From Xylanivirga thermophila (GTDB lineage Bacteria > Bacillota > Clostridia > Caldicoprobacterales > Xylanivirgaceae), in contig NZ_RXHQ01000016.1 of the NCBI RefSeq assembly GCF_004138105.1, positions 1 to 61,577 on the forward strand: a DNA stretch of 61,577 nucleotides, read 5' to 3'. The translations under genes and the position numbers were made by a program. Below the pieces are notes generated by a model that had not been told where the DNA came from, did not search any database, and worked only from the letters and a program-made list of their open reading frames with translations. This document shows, one piece after another, positions 46,353-55,849 of the stretch (its first letter is position 1; each line of letters starts with the position of its first letter).

Positions 46353-47324
46353 ATGGAAATGCCATCTTCTATTCAGAAACATTCGGATATAACAAGTTAT
46401 AACAGGACATATAGGAAGACATCCAATATTGGAAAAACTTTAAAAAGGGATTATCAACTATATCTTTTAGCATTGCCTGCAGTTATATATTATGTAATAT
46501 TTCACTATGTTCCAATGTATGGCATTCAAATTGCCTTTAAGGATTTTATTGAGGTAAAAGGTATATGGGGGAGTCCTTGGGTTGGTCTTAAACATTTTAG
46601 ACGGTTTTTTTCTTCATTTCAATGTGGCAGATTAATAAAGAATACTTTAGGAATAAGCTTATATCAATTGGCAATAGGTTTCCCATTACCTATAATAATG
46701 GCTTTACTTCTAAATCAGACGCGTAATAAAGTTTTTAAGAAAACTGTCCAAACTGTAACCTATGCACCACATTTTATATCTGTAGTGGTTTTAGGAGGTA
46801 TGTTGTATATATTCCTATCACCCAGAAGCGGGCTTATAAACTTTATTAGGATATTTTTTGGCAAGGAACCGATAAACTTCTTGGCTGAACCCCAATGGTT
46901 TAAGACAATATTTGTTTTATCAGGGGTTTGGCAGAATACAGGCTGGGGTACAATAATATATCTTGCGGCATTAGCTGGCATAAATCCAGAGCTATATGAG
47001 GTTGCAAAAGTTGATGGTGCAAGTAAATGGGGAATAATAAAAAATGTCGAACTGCCAGGGATAATGCCCACGGCAATAATAATGCTCATAATGAGATTGG
47101 GTAGTATAATGGATCTGGGTTTTCAGAAGGCCTATTTGCTACAGAACCCATTGAATGCAGAGTCTTCAGAAATAATATCTACGTACGTATATAAGGTAGG
47201 TCTTATACAGAGTCAATATAGCTATTCTGCTGCCATAGGACTTTTCAATACTGTGATAAATATTATATTACTTACTTTGGTTAATAAACTTGCCAGGGAA
47301 GTAAGTGAAACTAGTTTATGGTGA
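46353..47324 (+). CDS. ABC sugar importer permease (LplB type)
   Basis: A 323-residue permease with six membrane helices and the EAA-type coupling loop ELYEVAKVDGASKWGIIKN. The start of the membrane part (LYLLALPAVIYYVIFHYVPMYG) is typical of LplB-like carbohydrate permeases in Clostridia and Bacilli. Start ATG 46353 with AAAGGAG upstream. It works with the next permease, the binding lipoprotein and an ATPase (MsmK-like) that must be encoded elsewhere. Confidence 0.92.
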   Translation: MEMPSSIQKHSDITSYNRTYRKTSNIGKTLKRDYQLYLLALPAVIYYVIFHYVPMYGIQIAFKDFIEVKGIWGSPWVGLKHFRRFFSSFQCGRLIKNTLGISLYQLAIGFPLPIIMALLLNQTRNKVFKKTVQTVTYAPHFISVVVLGGMLYIFLSPRSGLINFIRIFFGKEPINFLAEPQWFKTIFVLSGVWQNTGWGTIIYLAALAGINPELYEVAKVDGASKWGIIKNVELPGIMPTAIIMLIMRLGSIMDLGFQKAYLLQNPLNAESSEIISTYVYKVGLIQSQYSYSAAIGLFNTVINIILLTLVNKLAREVSETSLW

Positions 47325-47350
47325 AGATTTCATGGAAGGGAGTGTAAGTT

Positions 47351-48241
47351 ATGGCTAAAATAAGATCATCTAAAGAGGATATCATATTCGATATTATAAA
47401 TTATATAATACTCGCTGTTGCCCTTATAGTCACTCTGTATCCCCTTTATTTTATTGTAATAGCTTCTATATCTGATCCTGTTGCTATAAACAATGGGAAA
47501 GTATGGTTAAGACCGGTGGGTGTTACGTTTGAAGGATATAGAAGGATTTTTAAAGATGAAATGATATGGACTGGATATAAAAATACTATATTATATACGT
47601 TGGTTGGGACAGCTATAAATGTTATGCTTACTATGATGATTGCATATCCCCTATCACGCAAAAATTTTTCAGGTAGAAGATTTTTAACCATTTTCTTGGT
47701 TATAACCATGTATTTTAATGGCGGACTTATTCCAACATATATAGTTGTTAAAAATCTGGGTTTAGTAAATAACTGGTGGGTAATGGTTTTGTTAGGCGCG
47801 GTTAGCACCTATAATGTAATTATTTGTAGAACTTTTTTACAAGCCAATATACCAGAAGAACTATATGAAGCAGCAGCAATAGATGGATGTTCTCATTTTA
47901 ATTTTTTTATAAAACATGTATTGCCTTTGTCTAAAGCAATCATAGCGGTATTGGCATTGTATTATGGTATTGCCCACTGGAATGAATTTATGAAGGGACT
48001 TATATATTTGAGAGATGAAAAGTTATATCCCCTACAGTTGATATTAAGGGCCATACTTATTGAGAATCAAGCTAGAGATCAAATGATGGATGATGTTCAA
48101 TATACCATGGAAAAACAGCAAGTAGGAGAGCTCATCAAATATGGAATTATTATAGTAGCAAGTTTGCCTGTTCTTATAATTTACCCATTTTTACAAAAGT
48201 ATTTTGTAAAAGGGGTAATGGTGGGGTCTATAAAAGGGTGA
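47351..48241 (+). CDS. ABC sugar importer permease (YtcP type)
   Basis: A 296-residue partner permease with six membrane helices; coupling loop ELYEAAAIDGCSHFNFF and a cytoplasmic N-terminus of about 25 residues. Lies 26 bp behind the first permease with a GGAAGGGAG ribosome site. Confidence 0.92.
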   Translation: MAKIRSSKEDIIFDIINYIILAVALIVTLYPLYFIVIASISDPVAINNGKVWLRPVGVTFEGYRRIFKDEMIWTGYKNTILYTLVGTAINVMLTMMIAYPLSRKNFSGRRFLTIFLVITMYFNGGLIPTYIVVKNLGLVNNWWVMVLLGAVSTYNVIICRTFLQANIPEELYEAAAIDGCSHFNFFIKHVLPLSKAIIAVLALYYGIAHWNEFMKGLIYLRDEKLYPLQLILRAILIENQARDQMMDDVQYTMEKQQVGELIKYGIIIVASLPVLIIYPFLQKYFVKGVMVGSIKG

Positions 48242-48288
48242 ATAATTCTCCTTTTATAATAAATAAAAATATTTAGGAGGGAAATTTT

Positions 48289-49944
48289 ATGAAAAAGTAT
48301 AGGCATTTATGTATTATACTTGCTTTGGTGATGCTAATTTCGTTGACAATTAGTGGTTGCAAAGGAAAAGATAAAGATTCAGAGCAAACTAATAAGGATA
48401 ATGATATAGTAGAAGATAAAAAAGAGAAAGACGAAAAAAATAAAGAGGATACAAGCAAGACAGGGTATCCTATAGTAGATGAAAAAACTACTTTAAAAAT
48501 TGTAAGCAGAAAAAGACATGATGTGAAAAATTTTGATGAGTTAAAATTTTTTGAAGATTTGGAAGCAAAGACGAATGTGCATATAGATTGGGAGGTCATA
48601 CCAAATGAAGGCTGGGAGGAAAAGAAGGGTTTGATATTTGCCAGTGGTAGTTTACCCGATGCATTTTTTGGCAATGGCATAATTGATGATATTGCCCTTG
48701 TAAAATACAGCTCACAAGGTTTGATAAAGCCTATTGAAACGTATATTGATGAGTGTTGTCCCAACTTCAGTAAATTAGTAAAGGAGAATACAGAATATTT
48801 GAAGCTGATTACAGCACCGGATGGACATGTATATGGTATCCCTACAATTAGTGAAGCAGAACCGGATGTTTCTGCACCACTTTTTATTAATACTAAATGG
48901 CTTAAGGATTGCGGTAAGGATATGCCTACTACTACTGATGAATTTTATGATGTTTTAAAGACGTTTAAAGGCAAAGATCTGAATGGAAACAGTAAAAAAG
49001 ATGAAATTCCATTTTCATTTAGATATGGGGATGCAAACACTGGTATGGACTCTCTTTTTGGGGCGTTTGGAGTGTTGGATAATAAAAGTCATCTGATGGT
49101 AACTGATGATGATGAAGTACAATTTACAGCGATACAGCCAGGATATAAAGATGCTATAAAATATTTCTATAAGTTGTCTTCAGAAGGGCTAATAGATAAT
49201 GAAGCCTTTACCCATGATCTGCAGGTTATGACTTCAAAGATAAAAAACGATGAACATATTTTAGGAGCATTTTTTGGATGGAGTCTTAATTGGGCGTTTA
49301 ATACAACGGATGTAGAATATGAACGGGTTGCCCCCTTAAAAGGTCCAAATGGAGATCAGATGTGGAATTGTGCAAAAACATCGGAAATATCCAACAAGAC
49401 ATCTTTCTGTATAACTTCAGCATGCAAAGAACCAGAGGTTGCAATGAGATGGGTTGATTTGATGTATGATGTGGATACTGCTGTTCAATCAAAATTTGGT
49501 TTAATAGGTTATTCACTTAAAGAAAATAGCAATGGGAAATTGGAATTTGCAAAGGCGCCAGAGGGTATGACAATAAACGAATATAAGCATCAGCATGTAC
49601 CCGGGGTATCTGGTATGGGCGTATTTACTAAGGAGATGAGAGATAGATTTGAAGCTATGACCCCATCTCTAGAGGAAAAATATGAATTGGATAAGATATA
49701 TGAACCTTATTTGCCTAAGAAAGTGTATCCAGATGTATTCTTTACATTGGATGAAGCAGAGGAAATATCTACGCTACAGACTGATATACTTGATTATGTG
49801 GATCAGATGTGTGCAAAATGGATTACACAAGGCGGTGTTGATGAAGAATGGGACGCCTATGTAAAGAGATTGGAAGGTATGGGATTAGATAAAATGATAA
49901 AGATCCGCCAGGATGCATATGACCGATTTTTAGCCGCTAAATAA
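48289..49944 (+). CDS. Extracellular sugar-binding lipoprotein
   Basis: A 551-residue solute-binding protein of the large LipO/family-1 type. A lipoprotein signal ends in LTISGC, so Cys24 is lipidated, followed by a charged Lys/Asp/Glu linker of about 40 residues and the two-lobed binding domain (GSLPDAFF, the Asp-rich calcium-like loop DLNGNSKKDEIPF). It captures the oligosaccharide outside the membrane for the two permeases. GGAGGG precedes the ATG. Confidence 0.92.
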   Translation: MKKYRHLCIILALVMLISLTISGCKGKDKDSEQTNKDNDIVEDKKEKDEKNKEDTSKTGYPIVDEKTTLKIVSRKRHDVKNFDELKFFEDLEAKTNVHIDWEVIPNEGWEEKKGLIFASGSLPDAFFGNGIIDDIALVKYSSQGLIKPIETYIDECCPNFSKLVKENTEYLKLITAPDGHVYGIPTISEAEPDVSAPLFINTKWLKDCGKDMPTTTDEFYDVLKTFKGKDLNGNSKKDEIPFSFRYGDANTGMDSLFGAFGVLDNKSHLMVTDDDEVQFTAIQPGYKDAIKYFYKLSSEGLIDNEAFTHDLQVMTSKIKNDEHILGAFFGWSLNWAFNTTDVEYERVAPLKGPNGDQMWNCAKTSEISNKTSFCITSACKEPEVAMRWVDLMYDVDTAVQSKFGLIGYSLKENSNGKLEFAKAPEGMTINEYKHQHVPGVSGMGVFTKEMRDRFEAMTPSLEEKYELDKIYEPYLPKKVYPDVFFTLDEAEEISTLQTDILDYVDQMCAKWITQGGVDEEWDAYVKRLEGMGLDKMIKIRQDAYDRFLAAK

Positions 49945-49973
49945 AAAAGAATTCTAAAATAGTGTTATAGTCT

Positions 49974-50038
49974 ATTGAGCCATCCTTTGATTAGTTTTGT
50001 TCTTTTTGAAGTTTGCTATGATAAAGTGATGGCTCAAT
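49974..50038 (+). terminator. Long-loop inverted repeat between importer and sulfatase 2
   Basis: An 11-bp perfect stem (49974-49984 with 50028-50038) encloses a 43-nt loop and is followed by TTTGTCATTT. It may partly terminate the importer transcript or protect its 3-prime end. Confidence 0.45.
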
Positions 50039-50113
50039 TTGTCATTTAATATAAATAACAAATTTATGTCATAAAGGAGTATTGTATTAAAGGTTAGAAG
50101 GGAAGATCAGTTT

Positions 50114-51601
50114 ATGAATAAAAACGGAAAATATCCTAATATGGTATTTGTGCTGCCAGATCAATTTCGTCGTCAAGCAATGGGGTTTTGGTCTAAGGAA
50201 GAGTATACAAATGTGTTAAATGGTACAAGTGATCCTGTGTATACCCCAAATATTGATAAGTTTGCTGATGAAGGCATAGTATTTAGTCAAGCTATAAGCA
50301 TTCAACCTGTATGTAGTCCATACAGGGGTATGCTCATGTCCGGGAGATTTCCTCGGCAAAACGGTGTAAATTTAAACTGTAAGGCAGGACGGGATAGTAG
50401 TTTGAGAGAAGATATAGACTGTTTTACAGATATATTGGCAAAGGTAGGGTATAGCTTGGGGTATATAGGAAAATTACATCTTGATAAGCCTTTACCGCAT
50501 TTTGATATGGAAGGAAAATATGTTGGAGAAGGTGGCGGATATTTTTCTGATGGTTCACCTGAAGGTGCAACAACTTGCTGGGATATGTATACGCCAAAAG
50601 GTCCAAAAAGACATGAAATAGACTATTGGTATTCATATGGTACATTTGATGTACATAAACATCCACATTATTGGGATAATTATGGGATAAAGCATGAAGT
50701 AAATATGTGGTCTCCAAAGCATGAGGCAGATAAGGCGATAGAGTATATAAAAAACACTGCAGGACAACGGGATCTCGAAAGGCCATTTTGTTTGTTTGTG
50801 GGTATGAATCCTCCGCATAGTCCGTATGATTCTGTAGATGACACTGATGGAGAGATGTATGAAAAGTATTATTCACCTTCAGTTGTAAAAGATATCTCAG
50901 ATCTTTTGAATAGGGGGAATGTTACAGGAAACATTGCAAAGGACAAGGTAAGATACTATTTTTCTCATATTACAGGTGTGGATAGACAGTTTGGGCGTAT
51001 ATTAGATGCAATAGATGACTGTAAAATTACAGATAATACAATTGTGGTATTTTTATCTGATCATGGAGATATGATGGGGAGTCATAACCTTTTAACCAAG
51101 AATGTACCTTTTGAGGAATCCATAGGGGTACCGTTTATTATAAGATATCCGGATAAATTGGAACACAGAATAGAAGATCTATTGCTGACTCCCGTGGATA
51201 TCATGCCTACCATCTTGGGACTTATTGGATTAAGGGAAGATATACCTGAAGATGTTCAAGGAATTGATTACTCTTCTTTACTTATATCTCCGGAATATTG
51301 TAACATTAAAAAGCCGGAATCTGCCCTCTATATTTTTGATGCAGAAGGGGATATACTACAGAGGGGATTGCGTACTAATAGATATACCATGGTCATTGAA
51401 TGCAACATAAAATCCAATACAACAAATATTAAACTGTATGATAATATCCAGGATCCATATCAGATGCATAGTTTGGCATTAGGTGATATAAATAAAGAAA
51501 CTATGTATTTTCTTGCTAAAGAATTGGGTTATTGGTTAAAAAAAGCAAATGATATATGGTACGAAAATAGGTTATGCTCAGATTTTATAAAATATCCGTA
51601 A
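50114..51601 (+). CDS. Cys-type sulfatase 2 (cytoplasmic)
   Basis: A 495-residue sulfatase with formylglycine site Cys67-S-P-Y-Arg71 (QPVCSPYRG), metal site LPDQFRRQ and SDHGDMMGSHN. No signal peptide. Different in the CxPxR flanks and length from sulfatase 1, so the two probably attack different sulfate positions. It stands as a single gene about 170 bp after the binding protein. Confidence 0.9.
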   Translation: MNKNGKYPNMVFVLPDQFRRQAMGFWSKEEYTNVLNGTSDPVYTPNIDKFADEGIVFSQAISIQPVCSPYRGMLMSGRFPRQNGVNLNCKAGRDSSLREDIDCFTDILAKVGYSLGYIGKLHLDKPLPHFDMEGKYVGEGGGYFSDGSPEGATTCWDMYTPKGPKRHEIDYWYSYGTFDVHKHPHYWDNYGIKHEVNMWSPKHEADKAIEYIKNTAGQRDLERPFCLFVGMNPPHSPYDSVDDTDGEMYEKYYSPSVVKDISDLLNRGNVTGNIAKDKVRYYFSHITGVDRQFGRILDAIDDCKITDNTIVVFLSDHGDMMGSHNLLTKNVPFEESIGVPFIIRYPDKLEHRIEDLLLTPVDIMPTILGLIGLREDIPEDVQGIDYSSLLISPEYCNIKKPESALYIFDAEGDILQRGLRTNRYTMVIECNIKSNTTNIKLYDNIQDPYQMHSLALGDINKETMYFLAKELGYWLKKANDIWYENRLCSDFIKYP

Positions 51602-51659
51602 GTATTATTATGAAAAGGCTTCATTTTTAAGAAAAAATTTTATATAATAAATATAGCAA

Positions 51660-51674
51660 ATGCAATCGATTGTA
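51660..51674. promoter_or_regulatory. LacI/CcpA-type operator upstream of the AraC regulator
   Basis: ATGCAATCGATTGTA contains the palindrome CAATCGATTG around a central CG and matches the cre/LacI-family pattern except at one outer base. It lies about 40 bp before the regulator start. Confidence 0.5.
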
Positions 51675-51708
51675 GTGCACATAAAAAATAATAACATAGT
51701 GGGGGCAT

Positions 51709-53982
51709 GTGTCAGTGAAAAAAATAAGCAGGCATGGTTATTCTTCACTGTTTTTCAAGTATCTAGTTTCATATATTGTTATCTTAACAATCTCGGTTAT
51801 TGCAGTTACTGGAATTATGCGTGGTAGTTTTGTCAATATGTTTGATAAACAGCTTATAACAGATAATTTAAATACTCTCAATAGGCTCATGTATGTTATA
51901 GATAATCAGTTGAGTCAAATGCAAAAAACTGCATTACAGATAGAGATAAACAAGAATTTGAGACCAGTTAATCTAAATGATAATCCTACAAAGGTATTCA
52001 CCGTAAAAAATGAATTGGCAAACTATGTTGCTACAAATAACTTTATAGAGAATATATTTTTATATTACAGAAGTGATGAATATATTTATTCATCATTTGG
52101 CTCATGCTCTACTACTATGTTTATTGACGATGTCTATAATTATGGTAGCTGGAATAAGATTACTTTTTATGAAGATATTAATTCAATTAGTAGTAATACC
52201 GTTTATTATTCCAACAATGCAGCAGGAAAGCAGAATAGAAATTTTATATTTTTATACCCGTTACCTGCAAATAGTATGCACCCATATGCTACTTCTTTAT
52301 TTATCGTACCGGAAAAATCGTTTAAGAATATAATGAAGAGCACCTTAAAGGATTGGACAGAGAATACTATTATATTGGATAATGATAATCGTATTATTAC
52401 TTCAATAAATGATAATGAATATATATATACAGAGGAATTTTCTAAAGCAGTAGAAACATTGGGAAACTCTAGGAAGGTTAAAAATTTAAATATAGATGGA
52501 AAAAAATACCTACTGTTTTCTATATATTCGGATAATACTAGTTGGAGATATATATCGATAGTTCCAATTTATAAGACTAGAGAAGAGATTTCTAATATGC
52601 AAATGAAATTAATATATAGCATTATCTTAGTATGGGTATTTGTAGGCATAATTGCATATTTTATTTCAAGATTGAATTATAGGCCTATAAAAAATCTTGA
52701 TGCATATGCAAAGATGATATGGAGCGGTAATAAAGAGGGCTTAAATGAGGTAGAGACGGTTAAAGAAACGTTGAAATTTTTGTCGGATAAGAATATACAA
52801 CTGGATCAAAAATTAAAAAGTGAGGAAATTGCACGAAACGAGCATCTACTTACCAAGATTTTAAAAGGAGAGATAGGTACTGTTTATGAAGTTAATCAAA
52901 AGGGAAGAGATATAGGTGTTATATTTACTAAAGATAACTATAGAGTAAGCATGCTAAAATTTAGCTATGGTTCAGATATACTTTGCAATATTAAAGGGAA
53001 TGTTATAAAATTTATTGAGGAGTCATTGCCCAATCAATGTGAGGCATATATAAGAGATCATATAGATGGTGATAAGGCATCTCTGATAATATCATATGCA
53101 CAGGAAGATGAAAAAAACATACTAAAAGCATTGGATCAAATAAAGGGATCCATAAAGGAAAAATGGAATATAGTACTTACGATAGGAGTGGGAGGGGAGT
53201 ATAATTCCATACATGATATTCCAAAATCATACATCGAGGCATGTACTGCACTAGATTTTAGATTTGTAAAAGGGAATAGCACTATCATATTTTATGAAGA
53301 AATGACAAAAGAACAGAGTAATTGTAATTCATATCCACATGAAGATATAGCTAAACTAGAGGTATTTATAAAACAAGGGGATACAGATAATATAGAAACT
53401 ATTTTAGGCAGATTGATTGATTTTATTAAAGATCAAGATACACCAATATTCATTGCAAGGAGAATCTGCTATGATATCATAAATATTGTAATGCGTACTA
53501 TGAATGAGATATACAAAGAATTTGCATTTGTAAATGCAAAATATCCGGATGTATTTGCGCTTAGAGAGTTTGAAACAGTTGATCAGTTTGTAGATATAAT
53601 AAAGATCATATGCTATGATATTTGCAATTATGTGAAAGAAAATCAGTATAAAAAATGTGAACAAATGCTTAGAAATATACTTGATTATATAGATGAGAAT
53701 TATACCCATTGTAATTTTTCTATACAGAATATGGCAGATCGGTTCAATATGTCTACATCTGGTATTAGCCAATATTTCAAAGATCAAACCGGACAGAATA
53801 TTCTTGATTATGTTTCATACTTGAAAATAGAGAAGGCTAAAAAGCTATTGATGGAAACTGGCATACCTGTAAAAGATGTTTGTAAGGATATAGGTTATTA
53901 CAATGTGTCTAGTTTTATAAGGCGTTTTAAACAGATGACAGGGTTAACACCAGGAGAATATAGAAAAAATAATGTGATATGA
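51709..53982 (+). CDS. Membrane-anchored AraC-family regulator (YesN/YtdP type)
   Basis: A 757-residue one-component regulator. It has an N-terminal membrane helix (about 17-37), an extracytoplasmic sensor of about 260 residues, a second helix (about 300-320), a cytoplasmic linker, and a C-terminal AraC DNA-binding domain with two helix-turn-helices (FSIQNMADRFNMSTSGISQY and VKDVCKDIGYYNVSSFIRRF). Such proteins sense sugar-binding protein complexes outside and activate glycan genes. GTG 51709 is only three bases from GGGGG; GTG 51715 has better spacing. It presumably controls the importer and sulfatase genes around it. Confidence 0.9.
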   Translation: MSVKKISRHGYSSLFFKYLVSYIVILTISVIAVTGIMRGSFVNMFDKQLITDNLNTLNRLMYVIDNQLSQMQKTALQIEINKNLRPVNLNDNPTKVFTVKNELANYVATNNFIENIFLYYRSDEYIYSSFGSCSTTMFIDDVYNYGSWNKITFYEDINSISSNTVYYSNNAAGKQNRNFIFLYPLPANSMHPYATSLFIVPEKSFKNIMKSTLKDWTENTIILDNDNRIITSINDNEYIYTEEFSKAVETLGNSRKVKNLNIDGKKYLLFSIYSDNTSWRYISIVPIYKTREEISNMQMKLIYSIILVWVFVGIIAYFISRLNYRPIKNLDAYAKMIWSGNKEGLNEVETVKETLKFLSDKNIQLDQKLKSEEIARNEHLLTKILKGEIGTVYEVNQKGRDIGVIFTKDNYRVSMLKFSYGSDILCNIKGNVIKFIEESLPNQCEAYIRDHIDGDKASLIISYAQEDEKNILKALDQIKGSIKEKWNIVLTIGVGGEYNSIHDIPKSYIEACTALDFRFVKGNSTIIFYEEMTKEQSNCNSYPHEDIAKLEVFIKQGDTDNIETILGRLIDFIKDQDTPIFIARRICYDIINIVMRTMNEIYKEFAFVNAKYPDVFALREFETVDQFVDIIKIICYDICNYVKENQYKKCEQMLRNILDYIDENYTHCNFSIQNMADRFNMSTSGISQYFKDQTGQNILDYVSYLKIEKAKKLLMETGIPVKDVCKDIGYYNVSSFIRRFKQMTGLTPGEYRKNNVI

Positions 53983-54010
53983 GAAGGTATTTTAAAAAAA
54001 ACATAGAATA

Positions 54011-54043
54011 TATAATGTATACAAACGTTTGCACAAACGATTG
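54011..54043. promoter_or_regulatory. -10 box and tandem LacI-type operators of the glycosidase operon
   Basis: TATAAT (54011-54016) is followed at once by two operator-like palindromes 12 bp apart, CAAACGTTTG (54022-54031) and CAAACGATTG (54034-54043). They cover the expected start point, so a bound repressor would block initiation. The -35 region is weak. Confidence 0.6.
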
Positions 54044-54069
54044 CCTATACTAAAAAAGGGGGAGATCAA

Positions 54070-55815
54070 GTGGCAATTACATGTGGATTGGAGAATCAGG
54101 CATATAAATATGTATATGGTGTTTATAATAGATGGATCCCACCATTTGATCCTGATAAGGAAATGCACATAACCTGTGGGAAAAATGATTGGAGTGCAGT
54201 ACAGCTATTGCTCTATTCAGAGAAAGATATGATGGTATGTGTAAACGAGGATTCATGTTTTTATGAGCGGGGTCCCATCGATATAGTAAGGGTTATGGTA
54301 GATGTACCCGGAATAGACAGGAACGACATAGATGTAAAATTAATAGGTCTTATAAAAGACGATGATAGGCAGGAAAAATCTGATGTGCTCCTTGATACGC
54401 CATTTATATATGTACAATCAAGAAAGGTTCAGCCGGTCTGGATAGAGATAAAGATCAGCAAGGAGATGAAACCAGGCGTATATAAACCTCAGATAAAAGT
54501 GTTTTCAAGGCAGATGTTTGAGGATGAAAAGCTAATAAGGACATTGAATTATACAATTAATGTAGTAGATGTAACTATAAATGATGAAAAATCTTTTTAT
54601 TTAGATCTATGGCAGCATAACTCTAATATAGCAAGAAAATATGATCTATCACTATGGAGCGGTAAACATTTCGAGATAATGGAGAATTATATAAAGACTA
54701 TGGCAGATTTAGGACAAAAATCTATTTCTGTAGTGGTATCCGATATCCCGTGGTCAGGGCAGAATTCTGCATATATTGCTACTTCTCCATCTAATATGTT
54801 TGAATATAGCATTGTAAGAATTGTATTGAATAAAAATGGTGAATGGCAGTATGATTTTAGCTCACTAAATAGATATATAAAACTATGCATGAAATACGGT
54901 ATTGATCAGGAAATAGAGGTATTTGGTCTTATAAACATATGGGTAAATGAGGATGCAGGATATAGTAAGGTTATAGAGGATTATGATGATGGTATCAGGA
55001 TACGATATTTTGATGAGGCATCGGGAACCTATAGGTACATGAAAAGGAAGAGTCAACTGGCAGACTATATAAAAAAATTAGAGCAAAACTTTATTGAAAA
55101 TGGTTGGATTGAAAAGGTTAGAATATTAGGCGATGAACCTAGTGATTTAGAAATATTAAAGAATAGGTTGAGGGAGATAAAATCTATGGCCCCTTCCTTC
55201 CAGTTTAAGATATGCATAAATAATGTTTCTGTAATGGAGGAAAACCTACCGGGAGTGGTAGATTATGTACCCAAGCTTATGTGCATATGCCATGATTACG
55301 ACAGAGCCATGAGAATAAAAGAGGATATAGATGGAAAATTGTTATTCTATCTATCGTGCTGGCCTAAGACGCCCAATACCTTCATATGTTCACCTCTAAT
55401 TGAGAGCAGGATAATACCATGGCTGACACTATACATGAAATTTGATGGATTTCTAAGATGGGCATATACGGCATGGCCTGATGATCCATTAGAAGAAATT
55501 TCATATAGATATCCAAGATGGCCGGCTGGTGATACATGCTTTGTATATCCTGGGAAGGATGGCAAACCGCTGTTGAGTTTGAGATATAAGAATCTACAGA
55601 GGGGGATAAGGGATTATGAAATCTTTCAAGCATATATAAGGCAAAATGGTAAAGAAGCATTGAATGATAGGATGAGAAAGGTTTTTTACTGGGAAACAAA
55701 TAGCGTATTCCATCCCGATTCCAAAAAGAAAGCTGAGGATCTTTATGCATTGGATTATGAAAGCTATGAACAGATAACTGGTAATATATTGAATGATCTC
55801 CAGAAAGACAGATAA
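54070..55815 (+). CDS. DUF4091 glycoside-hydrolase-like protein
   Basis: A 581-residue protein with an N-terminal beta-sandwich (about 1-165), a TIM-barrel-like middle (acidic ILGDEPSD could hold a catalytic Glu), and the DUF4091 region near the C-terminus (FDGFLRWAYTAWPDDP, GDTCFVYPG, RYKNLQRGIRDYEIF). Proteins of this build are treated as glycosidases of unknown specificity. No signal peptide. GTG start after AAAAAAGGGGGAG. It leads a four-gene operon with GH39, dehydrogenase and sulfatase 3. Confidence 0.8.
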   Translation: MAITCGLENQAYKYVYGVYNRWIPPFDPDKEMHITCGKNDWSAVQLLLYSEKDMMVCVNEDSCFYERGPIDIVRVMVDVPGIDRNDIDVKLIGLIKDDDRQEKSDVLLDTPFIYVQSRKVQPVWIEIKISKEMKPGVYKPQIKVFSRQMFEDEKLIRTLNYTINVVDVTINDEKSFYLDLWQHNSNIARKYDLSLWSGKHFEIMENYIKTMADLGQKSISVVVSDIPWSGQNSAYIATSPSNMFEYSIVRIVLNKNGEWQYDFSSLNRYIKLCMKYGIDQEIEVFGLINIWVNEDAGYSKVIEDYDDGIRIRYFDEASGTYRYMKRKSQLADYIKKLEQNFIENGWIEKVRILGDEPSDLEILKNRLREIKSMAPSFQFKICINNVSVMEENLPGVVDYVPKLMCICHDYDRAMRIKEDIDGKLLFYLSCWPKTPNTFICSPLIESRIIPWLTLYMKFDGFLRWAYTAWPDDPLEEISYRYPRWPAGDTCFVYPGKDGKPLLSLRYKNLQRGIRDYEIFQAYIRQNGKEALNDRMRKVFYWETNSVFHPDSKKKAEDLYALDYESYEQITGNILNDLQKDR

Positions 55816-55849
55816 ATCATCCTTTAAAAATGTACGGGGAGCTGATCGG

